DNA of 64,000 nucleotides from Dromiciops gliroides. Taxonomy: Eukaryota; Chordata; Mammalia; Microbiotheria; Microbiotheriidae. The stretch spans positions 663,336,232 to 663,400,231 of the forward strand of contig NC_057861.1 in the NCBI RefSeq assembly GCF_019393635.1, written 5' to 3'. Positions within the stretch are counted from its first letter, which is position 1; every line of letters begins with the position of its first letter. This document shows positions 34,432 to 47,152 of the stretch, one piece after another. The notes below the pieces were generated by a model. That model did no database searches. It worked only from the letters and a program-made list of their open reading frames with translations, and was not told the origin of the DNA. The position numbers were made by a program, and so were the translations under genes.

Positions 34432-35108
34432 TTTATATAACTGGTTTTATGTTATACATTGCAACCATATTAAACATATTTCCACATTAGTCATGTTTTA
34501 AGAGAAGAATCAGAAGAAGAGGAAAAAATCACAAGGAATAAAAAACAACAACAAAACTCAAAATAGTATGCTACAATCTTCATTTCCGACTCCATAGTTC
34601 TCTTTTTTGAATGTAGAGATCATTTTCCACCATAAGTCTTCTGGTGTTGTCCTAGAGCATTGCATTGCTGAGAAGAGTTAAGTCTATCACAGTTGATCAT
34701 CACAAAATGTCATTGCTACTGTGTACAGTATACTCTTGGTTCTGCTGATTTCATTCAACACCAATTTCTGTAAGTGTTTCCAGTTTTTTTTTTCTGAAAT
34801 CCATTTGCTTATCATTTCTTACAGCAAAATAGCATTCCATTATATTTATATAACACAACATGTTTAGCCATTTCCCAATTGATGGGCATCCCCTCAATTT
34901 ACAATTCTTTGCCACCACAAAAAGAGCAGCTATAAATAGTTTTGTACATGTGGGTCCTTTTACCTTTTTAATGATCTCTTTGGGATATAGAACTAGTAGT
35001 GGTATTGCTGGCTCAAAGGGTATGCACAGTTTTATATCCTTTTGGGCATGGTTAGCATTTGCTCTCCAGAATGTTTGGATCAGTTTACACCTCCACTAAT
35101 AATAAACA
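34432..35108 (-). mobile_element. L1 3' end, 5'-truncated, with target duplication
   Basis: The ORF2 C-terminus and 3' UTR lie on the minus strand. The 13-base duplication ACTAATGCAATAT occurs at 34419-34431 and 35109-35121, so both ends are certain. The insertion landed just beside the trinucleotide tract. Landmarks include CCCAATTGATGGGCATCCCC and GCAGCTATAAATAGTTTTGT. Confidence 0.9.
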
Positions 35109-35329
35109 ACTAATGCAATATAGAGTTATTTTGAAAATCATAGATTCTAGGATAAGTGGTGATACTTCTATTCTATTCTACCTTTGTCAGGGAGTCATGT
35201 AGACTACATTTGCAGAGTGGGGTTCAATTCTGGGTGTCTCAAATTATTTGTAATAATCAGAAACTAGCTTTCTTATGAGGAAGTTAATTTTCAATTTATC
35301 TATAATAAATACTATAATAAATTAAGCAC

Positions 35330-35480
35330 ATAACTTCCAAAGATGTCTTAACCTCAATTTTTTCATCTGTAAAATGGTGGTAATGAATATGTAAACTACA
35401 TAACATTGAGTCATGTATTATGACATTGGTGTGAAGGATGCATTTTCTATCCATTAAAGTTATATATAAATAAGAGCAAA
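35330..35480 (+). repeat. Degenerate MIR/THER SINE 3' part
   Basis: The TTTTTCATCTGTAAAATGGT segment is diagnostic; the rest has decayed. Confidence 0.5.
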
Positions 35481-37740
35481 ACACTGGGTGTGTAGAGGGG
35501 AGAGAAAAGAGGAGAAGAAATTATGTCCAGGAAAAATGGGGATATTAAAAAGCAGTAATAAAAATTTTAAAATAATTATAAAAGGTGAGGTATTATAATA
35601 ATAAGGCCAAATTTAATTATTCATATGGATGATGGTGACCATTTAATTTCATGGTAAATTTTATCATTGACTTCAGGCACCTTTTCTTTGGCAACTTGCC
35701 CTTCTGCATGATTTCCTCAGGAATCACTGCTGTCTAGGGCCCACTTATTTCTTATTTTCCTAGGTGGTGCCTTGTCATACAGATTTTTCCTACCTTCTTC
35801 ATCCCTCAACAATTCATATTCATGAATACATACCTATTCTCATTTCAATTTTCTCTTTGATTCCAAATGCAACTAACCAACCTGATAATGTATTTGGCAT
35901 TAGTATATAATAATATATTAATAAGAGAGAATTCACTTATCCCTTCTATTCCCTAACTCACACTAGTCTAACTTCCCCATCTCTTTCCAGCAACATTCTA
36001 AATTGGGGCACTTTTTCTTATTTCATGAGATTTTTTTCCCTCCTTAAAATGAAAATAGACTTGATCAGTTATCCCAGACTGTTTTAATTCCAACACTTAA
36101 TGGTCAATACCTCTCCAAATGAGTGATTATGTGGTGAATCAATGCCCATGCCAGGAAAGGGAGGAGGATATGTGTACAAATAAGTAATACTGAAATGTAT
36201 TCTGTTAACAGAGAGCTCCAGAGAAAAAAAAATGGGAGACATAATATATCTGCAAGTCTGTACCAAATCAAAGAGACTTGCAAGAAGGCACTAACAAATA
36301 TGGCTTCCCTGGCTTTCTCCCCTTATATAGGAAATGTCCTACCTCTAATTTATTCCTTGCTTGCCAGAGAGACTATTTGGTAATAATTAGTGGCAATGTG
36401 AGGCATTATCTTTTACTTCTGTACCCAGCTATGTGCTTGGAGGTTTTAATTGGTTGCTGGAAAAAAGGAAGGAAAGATTGATTGAATCTAGATGAACATG
36501 TCCAACTTTGGGGTACAGATTTTCATGGGATCACAAAGAATAAAAGTACCAAAAATGCATTTATGGCCTGAATTTCTGATTAAATGCTTAACCCTTCTGA
36601 GTTAGTTTTCAGAATCTCAAGGATGAAACAGGTAAAACAAACAGATTAACAACAGTCGCTCAGAACGTTTTTGTTTTGTACCCCATATTCTGGCATATGT
36701 ACCCCATATATATGGCATACCATGGCTAATGGTAGAGGTCAACTGAATCCATCAGTCACTTTACCATACTTGAATAAATGAACAAAAATCTCTAACCCTG
36801 ATATCTCTGCCTGAGGAGAAAATTTCTATTAAATCAATTAATCAAGGATATTGTACTAAATGTTACCAACAAATGATGTTGGGCAGGAGTAGAATGCTTT
36901 CAGCCACTTGATGAAATGAAAGAACACCATACAAGGAGGGCATTGATTATGTTTAAAGAGACTCAGTGGTGCCTGGTGTATTTTGTATGAAACAGCAAAT
37001 TAGCTAGGTGCCCAGGATTTGCGTCTCAGGATAGTTCAGTGATGGAAACCTTTCCAGGTAACTCCCTAGAAGGGAATCACTTAGGAGAGAAGGAAGAGAA
37101 AAACTTTGTGTTCCCCTGAATTTACAAGAGAATTTTCTTATAAACTTCAAAGGGGTGGGGGATTTGAGTTATTTAGTAGCATCCTAGGCATGTCTTCAGG
37201 AAAGGATTGGCTGGGAGAAATTTCCTCAAAATGGAGCCAAGAACAAACTATACACTCCAAGGAAAGGAAGGTTAGTGACTTTACAAGAAGCTCAGAGGAG
37301 AATTACACCATGGTTAAAGGGAAATAAGAAAAAAGAACTGGCAACCAAGAGCTGTCAGTTACTCATTAGTTATATGTACTCCCAAATCTCTATCTCCTTT
37401 TCAATTTAATGCTGTATATACTTCTAGGAGAATTCACAACCTAGTTTGGGGAAGTTGTTTTGTATCAATTATTTTATATCACCTCAGTAAATACCTATTA
37501 CCAATTTAGTCTGATTCACAAACTGACATCATCTGTTAGGTAACATATACTAGTGATATGCATATTAGGATCAATAACTTTCAGTAAAGCCAAATTATAA
37601 AATTCCTAAAAATTCACAATAAAAATTCACATGAAATTATAAAGTCTCCAAAACCATGAAAAAATATAGGGAATATAGGGAAAAGTCAATTGGTGGCATT
37701 TATATGCATAATTTTTCATATTTTTGAAAGAATTTAAAAG
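35481..37740. other. Longest apparently unique stretch, no gene seen
   Basis: No repeat or coding family was recognised in about 2.2 kb. Frames of 60-73 codons (36084-36266, 36195-36383, 36278-36481, 37106-37327) overlap one another and show no recognisable domain. Very old repeats could be hidden here. Confidence 0.35.
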
Positions 37741-37985
37741 GTAAATAACAACATCTAGCATTTATATAGCACTTGAAGGCTGACAAAAGATTTTACAAAT
37801 AGGATCTAATTGAATCTTCACCACAACTCAGGGAAGTATTTACTATTATTATTTCTATTACATAAATGAGTATATTGAAGCAGGAAAAGGTTAAATGATA
37901 TGGTAATAAGTCTATGAGGATGGGTTTGAATTCAGGCCATCCCTACTCCCAGTCCAGTGATCTATCCATAGTTTAGCAGCTAAGC
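37741..37985 (+). repeat. THER1-type SINE
   Basis: TAGCATTTATATAGCACTTG, ATCTAATTGAATCTTCACCA, TTTACTATTATTATTTCTAT and a decayed CORE are in order. Confidence 0.7.
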
Positions 37986-38102
37986 ATATCTTAAGTAAAA
38001 CTAGATCTTTGTCAGAAAGTGAGATTATTGGTAGTGATGTTAGAATTTTTGCAGGTTTTTGAATTTGTACACATAATATTACTGTTCAAATAAATGCTTA
38101 TA

Positions 38103-40435
38103 CTTTTGACAAAATACAACACTCATTCCTCTTAAAAAAAAACACTAGAGAGCATAGAAATAAATGGAGCTTTCCTTAAAAGGATAAGCAGTTTCTACCT
38201 AAAACCATCAGCAGACATTATCCATAACAGGGATAAGTTAGAGCATTCCCAATAAGATCAGGGGTGAAACAGAGATGCCCATTATCACCTCTATTATTTA
38301 ATATTGTACAAGAAATGGCAGTTTTAGCAATAAGAGAAGAAAAAGGAATTGGAATAGGCAAGAAGGAAACAAAACTATTACTCTTTGCTGATGATATAAT
38401 GGTATACTTAGAGAATCCTAGAGAATCTTCTTGAAGCAATTAGCTACTTGAAACAATTAACAACTTCAGCAAAGTTGCTGGATATGAAATAAATCCACAT
38501 AAATCATCAGCATTTCTATACATGACCAACAATGATCAGCAGCAATAGAAAGAGAAATTCCACTTAAAATAAATGTAGACAATATAAGATATTTGGGAGT
38601 CTACCTAAACCCAGAAACTATATGAACACAAATACAAAATACTTTTCACACAAATAGAATCATATGTAAATAATTGGAAAACTATAAATTGCTTATGAAT
38701 AGACTGAGATAATATAATAAAAAATAACAATGCCAATCAGATTACTAAAATTTATTTTATGGAACTAGAAAAAATAATAACAAAATGAATCTGAAAGAAG
38801 AAAAGGTCAAGATATCAAGGGAACTAATAAAAAATGCAAAGGAAGGTGGGCTAATTGTATCAAATCTAAAGATACAGTATAAAGTGGCTGTCATCCAAAC
38901 TATTTTTGTACTGGCTAAGAAACAGAGTGGTGGATCAATGGAATAGGTTAGGCACAGAAGAAATAATAGAAAATGCCTATAGTAATCTATTGTTTGATAA
39001 ACCCAAGAACCCAGCTAATGGATAAGAACTCAATATTTGACAAAAACTGCTGAGAAAACTGAAACATAGTATGGCAGAAACTAGACATAGATCTTACAAC
39101 ATATGTCCAAATGGGTACATGATTTAAACATAAAGGGTGATACCATAGACAATTTATGAGAGGAAAAAAATAGTTTATCTCTGAGATCTATGGAGAGAAA
39201 ATGAATTTATGAACAAACAAGAGTAGAGAATATTATGAAATGCAAAATGACTGATTCTGCTGACATTAAATTTAAAAGGTTTTGTGGAAACAGAAGCAAT
39301 GCAGCCAAGATTAGAAGGAAATCAGAAAGCCAGGAAACAATTTCACAGCCAGTGTTTCTGATAAAGTTCTCATTTATAAAATATATAGGGAACTAAATCA
39401 AATTTATGAGAAAACACCCATTCCCCAATTGAGAAATGGTCAAAGAATATAAAAAGGCCATTTTCAGTTGAAGAAAATCAAAGATACATATTTCCATATG
39501 AAAAATGATTCAAATAACTATTTATTAGAGAAATGTAAGTTACAACAATTCTGAGGTACCACCTCAGACCTATCAGATTAGCTAATGTGACAAAAAAGGG
39601 AAAATAATAAATTTTGGAGAAGCTGTGGAAAAATTGGAACACTCATGCATTGTTGGTAGAGTTGTGAACTGATCTAGCAATTCTGGAGAGCAATTTGGAA
39701 CTATACCCAAAGGGCTTTGGGGTTGTGTATACCCTTTAACCCAGTAATACTACTACTAAGTTTGTATCTCAAAGATATCATAAACAAGGTAAAAGGATCC
39801 ATATGTACAAAAATATTTCTAGCAGCTCTGGTGGCAAAGAACTAGAAATTGAGGGGAGGCCCATAAAACTGGAAGTGGATAAACAAGTTTGGTATATTAA
39901 TGTAATGGAATACTATTGTGTTATAAGAAATGATGAGCAGGCAGATTCCAGAAAAACCTGGAAAGATATAAGTGGACTGATGCTGAGTGCAGTTAGCAGA
40001 ACCAGGAGAACATTGTACACAATAACAGCAACATTGTGTCATGATCATTTGTGATAGATTTAGCTCTTCTCAGCAATACAATGATACAAGACAATTCCAA
40101 AGGACTCATGATGGAAAATGCTCTCCACATGCAGAAAAAAAGAACTGTGGAATTTGAATGCAGATTGAACCACACTATTTCTACTCTTTTTTGGGTTATT
40201 TTTCTTTTTTGAGGTTTTTCCCTTTTTTTCTGATTCTTCTTTTACAACATGACTAATGCAAAATATGTTTAATGTGATTGTACATATATAACCTATATCA
40301 CATTGCTTTCTGTCTTTGGGAGGAGGGAGGGAAGGAAGGGAGGGAGAAAGATTTGGAACTCATAATCTAAGAAAAACAAATGTTGAAAACTATCTTTACA
40401 TGTAACTGGACGAAATACTATTAAGTTTAAAAAAC
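38103..40435 (+). mobile_element. 5'-truncated L1 with ORF2 reverse transcriptase remnant
   Basis: A near-perfect duplication AAATAAATGCTTATA (38088-38102) and AAATAAATGCTCATA (40436-40450) frames it. It starts inside the reverse transcriptase at TTTTGACAAAATACAACA. Catalytic-core codons [13 protein letters not shown] are readable near 38382-38420, and the ORF2 C-terminus with YCVIRNDEQADSRKTWKDIS lies at 39803-40054. The 3' UTR with a purine-rich GGAGGGAGGGAAGGAAGG block follows. Many stops and shifts break ORF2. It is older than the copy at 46941-49396. Confidence 0.9.
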
Positions 40436-40539
40436 AAATAAATGCTCATAAATTAAGATGAAGTAGTTCTATTAAAATATTTATTTTAATATAATTATTA
40501 ATATTTATTTTTTCTTAATGAAAGTTGTGAAGACATTAG

Positions 40540-41040
40540 GAGACCATGTTTTCCAGAGCTAAGGTCCAGCAAGCAAGCTGTACACTGAGCTTGGCATAAC
40601 AACACTATTTTGTGCTCAACCTCTGGATGTTGTCACCCTCTGACAAAATCATACAATTATTGGATTGATTTGTCCAGTACCAGGGGTTCTCTGAGTTTGG
40701 ACAAGCACTAGACAAACTTGGACGAGTACCCATGTTCCAGTCATGAAGCCCTGCTATGAATCAAACCTGTATCATTGCTATTGGTATCCTTTATTCTCAG
40801 GGCTACAGCTCACTGTGTAGCCAGTGGTATAAGTATTGACATCTCCCCATACTTCCTCTTGTCACCCCATCAGGGGCAGGGCCCTGGTACATGGGTCATT
40901 GCTTGTAAACTGTTTCCCTCACTTTGAAATTAAACCTCTGTTTCATTCCTGACTCTCCTATCTTTAACTCTGTTCGGCTCCAGCCATCCACATGTTAGAA
41001 GCTGGTTCAATCTTGTTGACAGAGCCTCTGCACAGTAGAT
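40540..41040 (+). mobile_element. Possible LTR of an old endogenous retrovirus
   Basis: A GC-richer block ends with TTGAAATTAAACCTCTGTTTC and CTGACTCTCCTATCTTTAAC then GACAGAGCCTCTGCACAG, which resembles the polyadenylation/U5 part of an LTR. Family not determined; it is old, with no internal region seen. It could also be another GC-rich repeat. Confidence 0.4.
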
Positions 41041-41520
41041 GTGAATGTGGTCATCAGTTTACAAATCAGTGAAAATATACATAGCTCTATGTGAGTGTAA
41101 TGAAACAAGTCATAAAAGAAGACTTTCAATTCAAAACTAATGACACCTTTGGTATTTTTAAAAGATAGTGCTGTTAACTGAGAAAATAAAAGTCCTCAGA
41201 ACAACTCCCAAGAAAGAAAACATTTTGTTATCCTCATAACATAAGAAAAATAATCTTTATTTTACTGAATGAAAAAAATCTCTGATGACTGTAACAAATA
41301 GTATATTTGGCCAAATAAAAAGAAACACTTTATCAAAGTAATATGGAAACAGGAAAACATTCTCTATACTCAAAATCTGAAGACAATTCTTTGGATTAGA
41401 ATTTTTAACTTTGATAATTGCCTCAAATCCACAGAAGTAAGAACATTTTGTAATGGGGGAGACAATTTTATGTCTCTGTGTGTATGGCAGGTAATACTTG
41501 AAATTCCCTCTTGTTGGAAT
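41041..41520. other. No recognisable gene
   Basis: AT-rich sequence. The 118-codon minus frame 41370-41726 runs through the adjacent TA-rich microsatellite and is an artefact. Confidence 0.35.
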
Positions 41521-41524
41521 TTTT

Positions 41525-41640
41525 CAATATATATATATAAACATATATATTTATATAAATATACTACATGTGTGAATGTATATGTATATGTGTATGTATC
41601 TATATATACATATTCAGTTGTATATAAAAATGTAACATAC
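41525..41640. repeat. (TATATG)-type microsatellite region
   Basis: ATATATATAT and GTATATGTGT words dominate for about 110 bases. Confidence 0.85.
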
Positions 41641-41839
41641 CATATAGGGAAAGAGGAGAATAAGGGGACAAGAGAAAGGGTAAATAAAAAGGAGGGCAGA
41701 TTAAGGGAAGCAGTGGTTAGAAGCAAAATAGACTTTTGAGGAGGGATGAGACAGATTAGAGAGACAGGAGAAGGAGGAGAAGAAAATGACGATGATTGTG
41801 ATAATGATAATGATCAGGAAAAATACAGTTAGAAATCAT

Positions 41840-43080
41840 AAATGTGAATGTGCATGAGATGAGCTCACCCATGAAGCAAAAGCAGATGGAAGAATGGATT
41901 AGAAACCAGAATCTAGCAATATGTTGCTTACAAGAGACATAGTTGAAACAGAAAGATACATACAGGGTTTCAGCTAAAGTAAAAAAAAAAAGACAAGGGT
42001 AGCAATCATGACTTCAGACAAATCATAAACATAAATTTACCTAATTAAAGGGATAAGAAGAGAAGCTACATTTTGCGAAAAGGTTCCATAGGCAATGAAA
42101 TAATATTTTAAAAAATACAGCCAGTTGCTCAAATAAAAGCCTCATTTCTCAAATATGTGCTGAGTACATAACTGAGTGAAATTTATAAAATTGAGAACCA
42201 TTCCCAATAGAAAAATGGTTAAAGGATATTAGCATGCAGTTTATAGAACACAAAACCAAAGTTATCTATAGTCATTTGAAAAAATGTTCTAAATTACTAT
42301 TGACTAGAGAAAGGTAAATTCAAACAAGTCTGAGGTACCAACTCAAATCCATAAGGAGTAACAAATGCTGGAGAGCCTGAGGGAAAAGTGGTTACACAAA
42401 TGAATTCCTGGTGGAGTTGTGAACTTGTCTGACCAATATGCAGAATAATGTGGAAGTACATCCAAAGGGCTATAAAACTGTAAACCCAGCAATATCACTA
42501 CTAGATCTTTTTCTCAAAGATATCAAAGAAAAAGAGAAAAGAACTAAATATAAAAAAATAGTATTTATAGCTGTTCTTTTGCATGATGGCAAAGAATTTA
42601 AAGTCAAGGGGATCCTCATCCATTGGAGAATGGATGAACAAGTTGTGGCATATGGTTGTGATAGAGTACTATTATGTTATTGGAAGTGGCTAGGGGGTGG
42701 TTTCAGAAAAAAAAAACATAGAAAGACATACAAAGTGATGCAAAGTGAAATAAGAAGAACCAATAGATCATTGTGCACAGTAACAGCAATGTTAAAATAG
42801 TGATCAACTGTGAAAAATTTGACTACTCTGATCAATACAATGATCCATAAATATTTCAAAGGACGCATGATAAAAACATGCTATCCTCCCACAAAGAAAG
42901 AACTGATGATCTCTGAGTGCAAATTAAATTGTAATTTTCTCACTTTATTTTGCTTGCTTATTTTGAATTATGGCTACTATAGAAATAGGTTCTGCATTAT
43001 TTCATATATATAATTGATATTACATTGCTTGCCTGCTTAAAATTAAAAAAGAATACTCTAATAAATAATAGAATTTTAAA
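41840..43080 (+). mobile_element. Old L1 with internal deletion
   Basis: 41880-42060 corresponds to the ORF2 endonuclease region (CAGAATCTAGCAATATGTTG, CTTACAAGAGACATAGTTGA, AGGGTAGCAATCATGACTTC). From about 42120 the sequence jumps to the ORF2 C-terminal part (42438-42800 in decayed frame, with WRMDEQVVAYGCDRV-like residues) and the 3' UTR ending near 43080. The reverse transcriptase core is missing. Confidence 0.75.
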
Positions 43081-44160
43081 AATATTAAAAATAGAATTTA
43101 CTCAAATTCTACCGATAAAATAATGAAAAACCTCACTTTTAGAATTGGAATTATTCATGTTTTACTTTAATTAGTCTATTAATTAGGACAAGCAGTTAAT
43201 TAGGGACAAGCTGTCAAACAGGAAAATTACTTGAATGATGCATATAGAACTTGGATGCTAACTAAACATTCTTTGTAATGCATACTCTCTTTAATGAGTG
43301 TGATGACTTCTCTGCCCTCACTTCAGCTATCTCATGCCATGCTAAAAGAATTACCTTATGTTTCTAGATTTTTCTGGCCACAGTTCAGCATTATTTCTTC
43401 TTTTTTCCCCCAAAGTAATACACAGATAAAATAAGTGGCTACAAATTGCATTTTTACAATGTCAGGAAAGCATTCTGCTCATTTCATGAAACTACATGAA
43501 GGTGATAAGCCAGGTCAACGGAAATTTTTTAATCTTGATTTTATTTTTATTTATTTTTTGAAACTTCTTTTTACATTTTGGCATCATAGTAATTTTTAAA
43601 GATAATCTGTTCCATCATCACTGAATTTTCCCTTGTAATACTGAAAAAAAAAGTTAAAAAAGGCTAGGATGTGTTGGTAAATGTTTATGTTTGAATATAT
43701 GTATCTACATAACTTCCTTTCAGTTTAATTTTAATTATGAATATTTTATCTATAACTTTCTTCAAGTCTAGACAATCAACAAAACAAGAATGAAACTCTG
43801 ATTTGCCATATGTTCCATGGTGTGAATGCTAAAGGAAAATTAAACAATCTAAGTCCAGGTCAATCTAGGTCCAGCACAGGACTAAGCAACTACAACAAAA
43901 AGGTGTGTCATCATCTTTAGCAATCTTTGTAAAGGCTTCCTTTTGCTGAGTTGTTACTAAATAGTTGTGTGTGTGTGTGTGTGTGTGTGCATACATATCA
44001 TACATAGGCTAAACATTTAGATATTTGTGCACTTAGATGTATCAGTGATCCCATGGATGTCGACACTCTATTCATATCTACCAATTCTTTCTAATTCTTG
44101 TCTGTATCCCCCCCAAAAAATATTACACAGGGAATATATTCAAAATGCTAGATGTCAACA
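43081..44160. other. No recognisable gene
   Basis: AT-rich sequence with a (GT)n run at about 43967-43990. No repeat family or coding feature was secured. Confidence 0.35.
43967..43990. repeat. (GT)n microsatellite
   Basis: Twelve dinucleotide units. Confidence 0.9.
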
Positions 44161-44164
44161 TGGA

Positions 44165-44335
44165 ATAATTGAAATTTCACTGGATCTGGAGCAAGAGACC
44201 ATGTGTCTCAATCTCATTCTATCCTACTATCCTTACGCAAGTCATTTAAATCCTCTATGACCCAATTTCCACATTCATAAGAGGTAAGGCTTCCCCTAGA
44301 TGATCTCTAACAACATTAATTCTAAGATTTTATTA
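44165..44335 (+). repeat. Degenerate MIR/THER SINE
   Basis: CTGGATCTGGAGCAAGAGAC, TACGCAAGTCATTTAAATCC and CATTCATAAGAGGTAAGGCT followed by TAGATGATCTCTAACA indicate the class. Confidence 0.6.
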
Positions 44336-44649
44336 TCTTAATGATTTTTTCCATTGAATCTAATCGTGGCCTGAGTTCATGTCAATAGATCTTGGAATTC
44401 CAACCATATTCGGTCAATTGGTCATTATTTTCTTATCTTTCTAGAATTTTTCACAACTATTGACATTTCTGAATTTACACTAACACCCTAATCAAGATCC
44501 TCATTGCTTTTTTAAAAACCTAGAATACTTTAATAGCCTCCCAGTGACTTCTATTCATCAGCTCTTTCCTCTCTTCAATTCTTAATCTACACCACTCTTT
44601 GTCCAAAACACAGGATTGATGAACCAACTACCTGGACTCTACATCTACA

Positions 44650-44935
44650 TTTTTTTAATGGATGATAAGAATTTTAAGTTTTTCCTTGTTGTTCTAATAT
44701 AGAGAGCTAGGCTGAACTCTTTTAAGTGATTATTGATGCCAATCAGGAGTCCACGTATTGTTACTACACATGTAATCAGCAAAATGTCATCTGCAAAGAG
44801 AAGTATCTAGTGGCCCTCACCATTTATGAAGAATTACTCTTCCACTTCTACTGTGTTCTAGATTACCTTTATAATGTTGGTCAATATGTTTGGTGAATAT
44901 GAAGATCCTTATATTACTTCCCAAACTTCTCCGAG
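44650..44935 (-). mobile_element. Non-L1 LINE reverse transcriptase fragment (RTE-like)
   Basis: On the minus strand a frame across about 44690-44810 reads LLFADDILLIT, the catalytic [FY]ADD box of a reverse transcriptase, in a context unlike the [10 protein letters not shown] box of the L1s in this window. The surrounding residues (preceded by GEGH, followed by a decayed leucine-rich stretch) fit RTE-clade LINEs of marsupials from memory. Only about 90 codons remain. Confidence 0.5.
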
Positions 44936-44937
44936 AT

Positions 44938-45069
44938 GGGGCAGATAGGTGGATAAAGCATTGGCCCTGGATTCAGGAGTAGCTGAGTTCAAATCCAGCC
45001 TTAGATACTTGGTTAGCTGTGTGACCCTGGGCAAGTCACTTAACCCTCATTGCCCTGCCCCAAAAAAAG
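44938..45069 (+). repeat. WSINE1-like SINE
   Basis: GGGGCAGATAGGTGGATAAA through TGTGTGACCCTGGGCAAGTC to an A7 tail. A short deletion lies in the head. Confidence 0.9.
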
Positions 45070-45194
45070 TTATTTAAAAAAGAATATAAACACAAGAATA
45101 AATTAAGAAGCTACTGCATACTCCAAGCAGGGGATTTTTAATTTATGGTTTTATTTCACATGGATAGCATGGACAGAATTTGATGTGGGTAAAT

Positions 45195-45445
45195 AAGGAA
45201 GTGAGAGAATGGAGTGCTAAACTGGGAGTCAAGAAGATATGAGTTCCAAACCAACATCAGTCACTCATTGGCTGTATCAGGAAAAGTTACTTAATTTCTT
45301 TAAATTTCCTCCTTTGCAAAATTTGACTAATAATATTTCCTAATTCACATAGGGCTTTAAGAATCAAATGACATAATAATGTATAAGCACAATAAAGTGC
45401 TATTCAAAATTTAGCTATTATTAATTTTATTATTATTATTATCCC
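45195..45445 (+). repeat. MIR/THER-type SINE
   Basis: GGAGTGCTAAACTGGGAGTC, TATCAGGAAAAGTTACTTAA, CCTCCTTTGCAAAATTTGAC and a (TTA)n-rich end are in order. Confidence 0.65.
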
Positions 45446-45764
45446 TATCTCTAGAAGTATCAACAAAACAATTATCAAAGTATGCACATTTTAGGGCATT
45501 GTAGTTGGTGTGCATTTAGCTCTGATTCTGCTATTTTTGGCTCTTCATTATTTAAACTGTCTTCTCTTTGTATATATTTGGGTATACCTATGTATTTTTT
45601 ATGTTTGTCATTTCATATAATATAATTATATTTCATCAGGTTAATGGGATAAGGATTGTACCAGTGACTTCATTAGTAGAAGAAACTACTGTATAATGAA
45701 CTTTTCTCCAATAATGAAAGTCAGCATGTTTTTCTGTAATGCAAAATGAGAATTATCTAAAACT

Positions 45765-45885
45765 ACAAAAAGTTAAGTGACTTGTCCAGCATTACATAGT
45801 CGTTATGTGTTAGGGGATTGACTTAAAACCTAGGTCTTCCAGTTTGCAAGGCCTGTTCTCTATCTACTCTGCCATTAGATTGATA
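45765..45885 (-). repeat. Degenerate CORE-SINE
   Basis: AAGTGACTTGTCCAGCATTA and the following GGTCTTCCAGTTTGCAAGGC represent the minus-strand CORE and head. Confidence 0.65.
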
Positions 45886-46800
45886 GATAACATATTATTC
45901 ACCCATTCTTCAGTGATGTGTTTTTTACTATAAATCTCCATAAGTTAATAGCTTATTATATGAGAATGATTTTGGGGAGTTTGGGGAATCTGGGACACTG
46001 GAAAGATCTCTTCAGTAGTATGACTAACAAGGTTGAAGATTCAATAATTTCCCCTTTTCTTCATTTTGATAATTTTCCATATGATTTTGATTAAAAAAGA
46101 AAAGGATTCTCTTCTGGATAGAACATGAATTCAAAATAGATTTCCCAAGTTTATTGCATGTAATAAAATTCTGTATGAACTTGTCAAATAAAATATTTTA
46201 TAAATGCTACCTGCTCAATAACTATGATTAATTTTAAAATAAATGAAAATAGGCAAATTGCAGACCCCATAAAGTAAGAATTAGATTAATTTATAAAGAG
46301 CACCAGGATGAAAAAATATGACATATATAGAGGATAGCACCGAGTTTGGGGTGAACTGTCCTTGGTGCTAGTTATGTATGTGTTTCTCTTATCTGAGAAA
46401 TAGCCTAGAACTTTTGAGAGGCTCCTGCAGTCTGTTCCTAAATTGTAGAAATATGATCATCTGTATTTAGATTGCAGGGAGTGATTGTTCATCCCAAAGA
46501 GGTTATTTATCCTTGGCATATTGAAATGCCATTACATAAGGAGTGAAATTTTAAATACAAAGTATATTTTCATTTATTCCTAAAAGACTTTAACAGATTT
46601 GAGAAAATGCAAAACATAGACTGTCTACCATGACTAAACCTGCAGTATATATTATAGTAATCTTATTTCTGGATATTATGTTAGTGATGATGATGGAAGT
46701 TTTCACTGTCATCAATTGTAATAACAAATACTCACAGTTATATAGTATCAGCTAAATAGTAAAATCATTAATAATTACATTTTCAAAATGACATATCTAA
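45886..46800. other. No recognisable gene
   Basis: AT-rich, apparently unique sequence. Confidence 0.35.
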
Positions 46801-46802
46801 GT

Positions 46803-46926
46803 TCAATGAGGGTTAAGTGACTTGCCCAGGGTCACACAGCTAGTCAAGTCTCTGAGGCTGGATTTGAACTCAGGTCCTCCTGAGTCCAGGGCTGGTGCTT
46901 TATCCACTGTGCCACCTAGCTGCCCC
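46803..46926 (-). repeat. WSINE1-like SINE
   Basis: A minus-strand copy from AATGAGGGTTAAGTGACTTG to CACCTAGCTGCCCC lies directly beside the L1 that follows. Confidence 0.9.
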
Positions 46927-46940
46927 TATTATGACTTCTT

Positions 46941-47121
46941 CTTTTTTATTATTACATATAAGGTATTTTATTTTTTCCGTTACATGTAAAGATAGTTCTC
47001 AACTTCTGTTTATACAAGCTTTACAGTTTCAGATTTTTCTCCCTCCCTCCCCTCTCTCTCCCCTCCCCTAGACAGCAGGTAATCTGATATAGGTTATATC
47101 TATATATCTATATATCTATAT

Positions 47122-47152
<31 letters not shown>

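Noticed and set aside
34050-34490. 146-codon threonine/leucine-rich frame
   Set aside because: It follows a degenerate trinucleotide repeat; there is no start context or domain, and an equally long opposite-strand valine-rich frame exists for the same reason.
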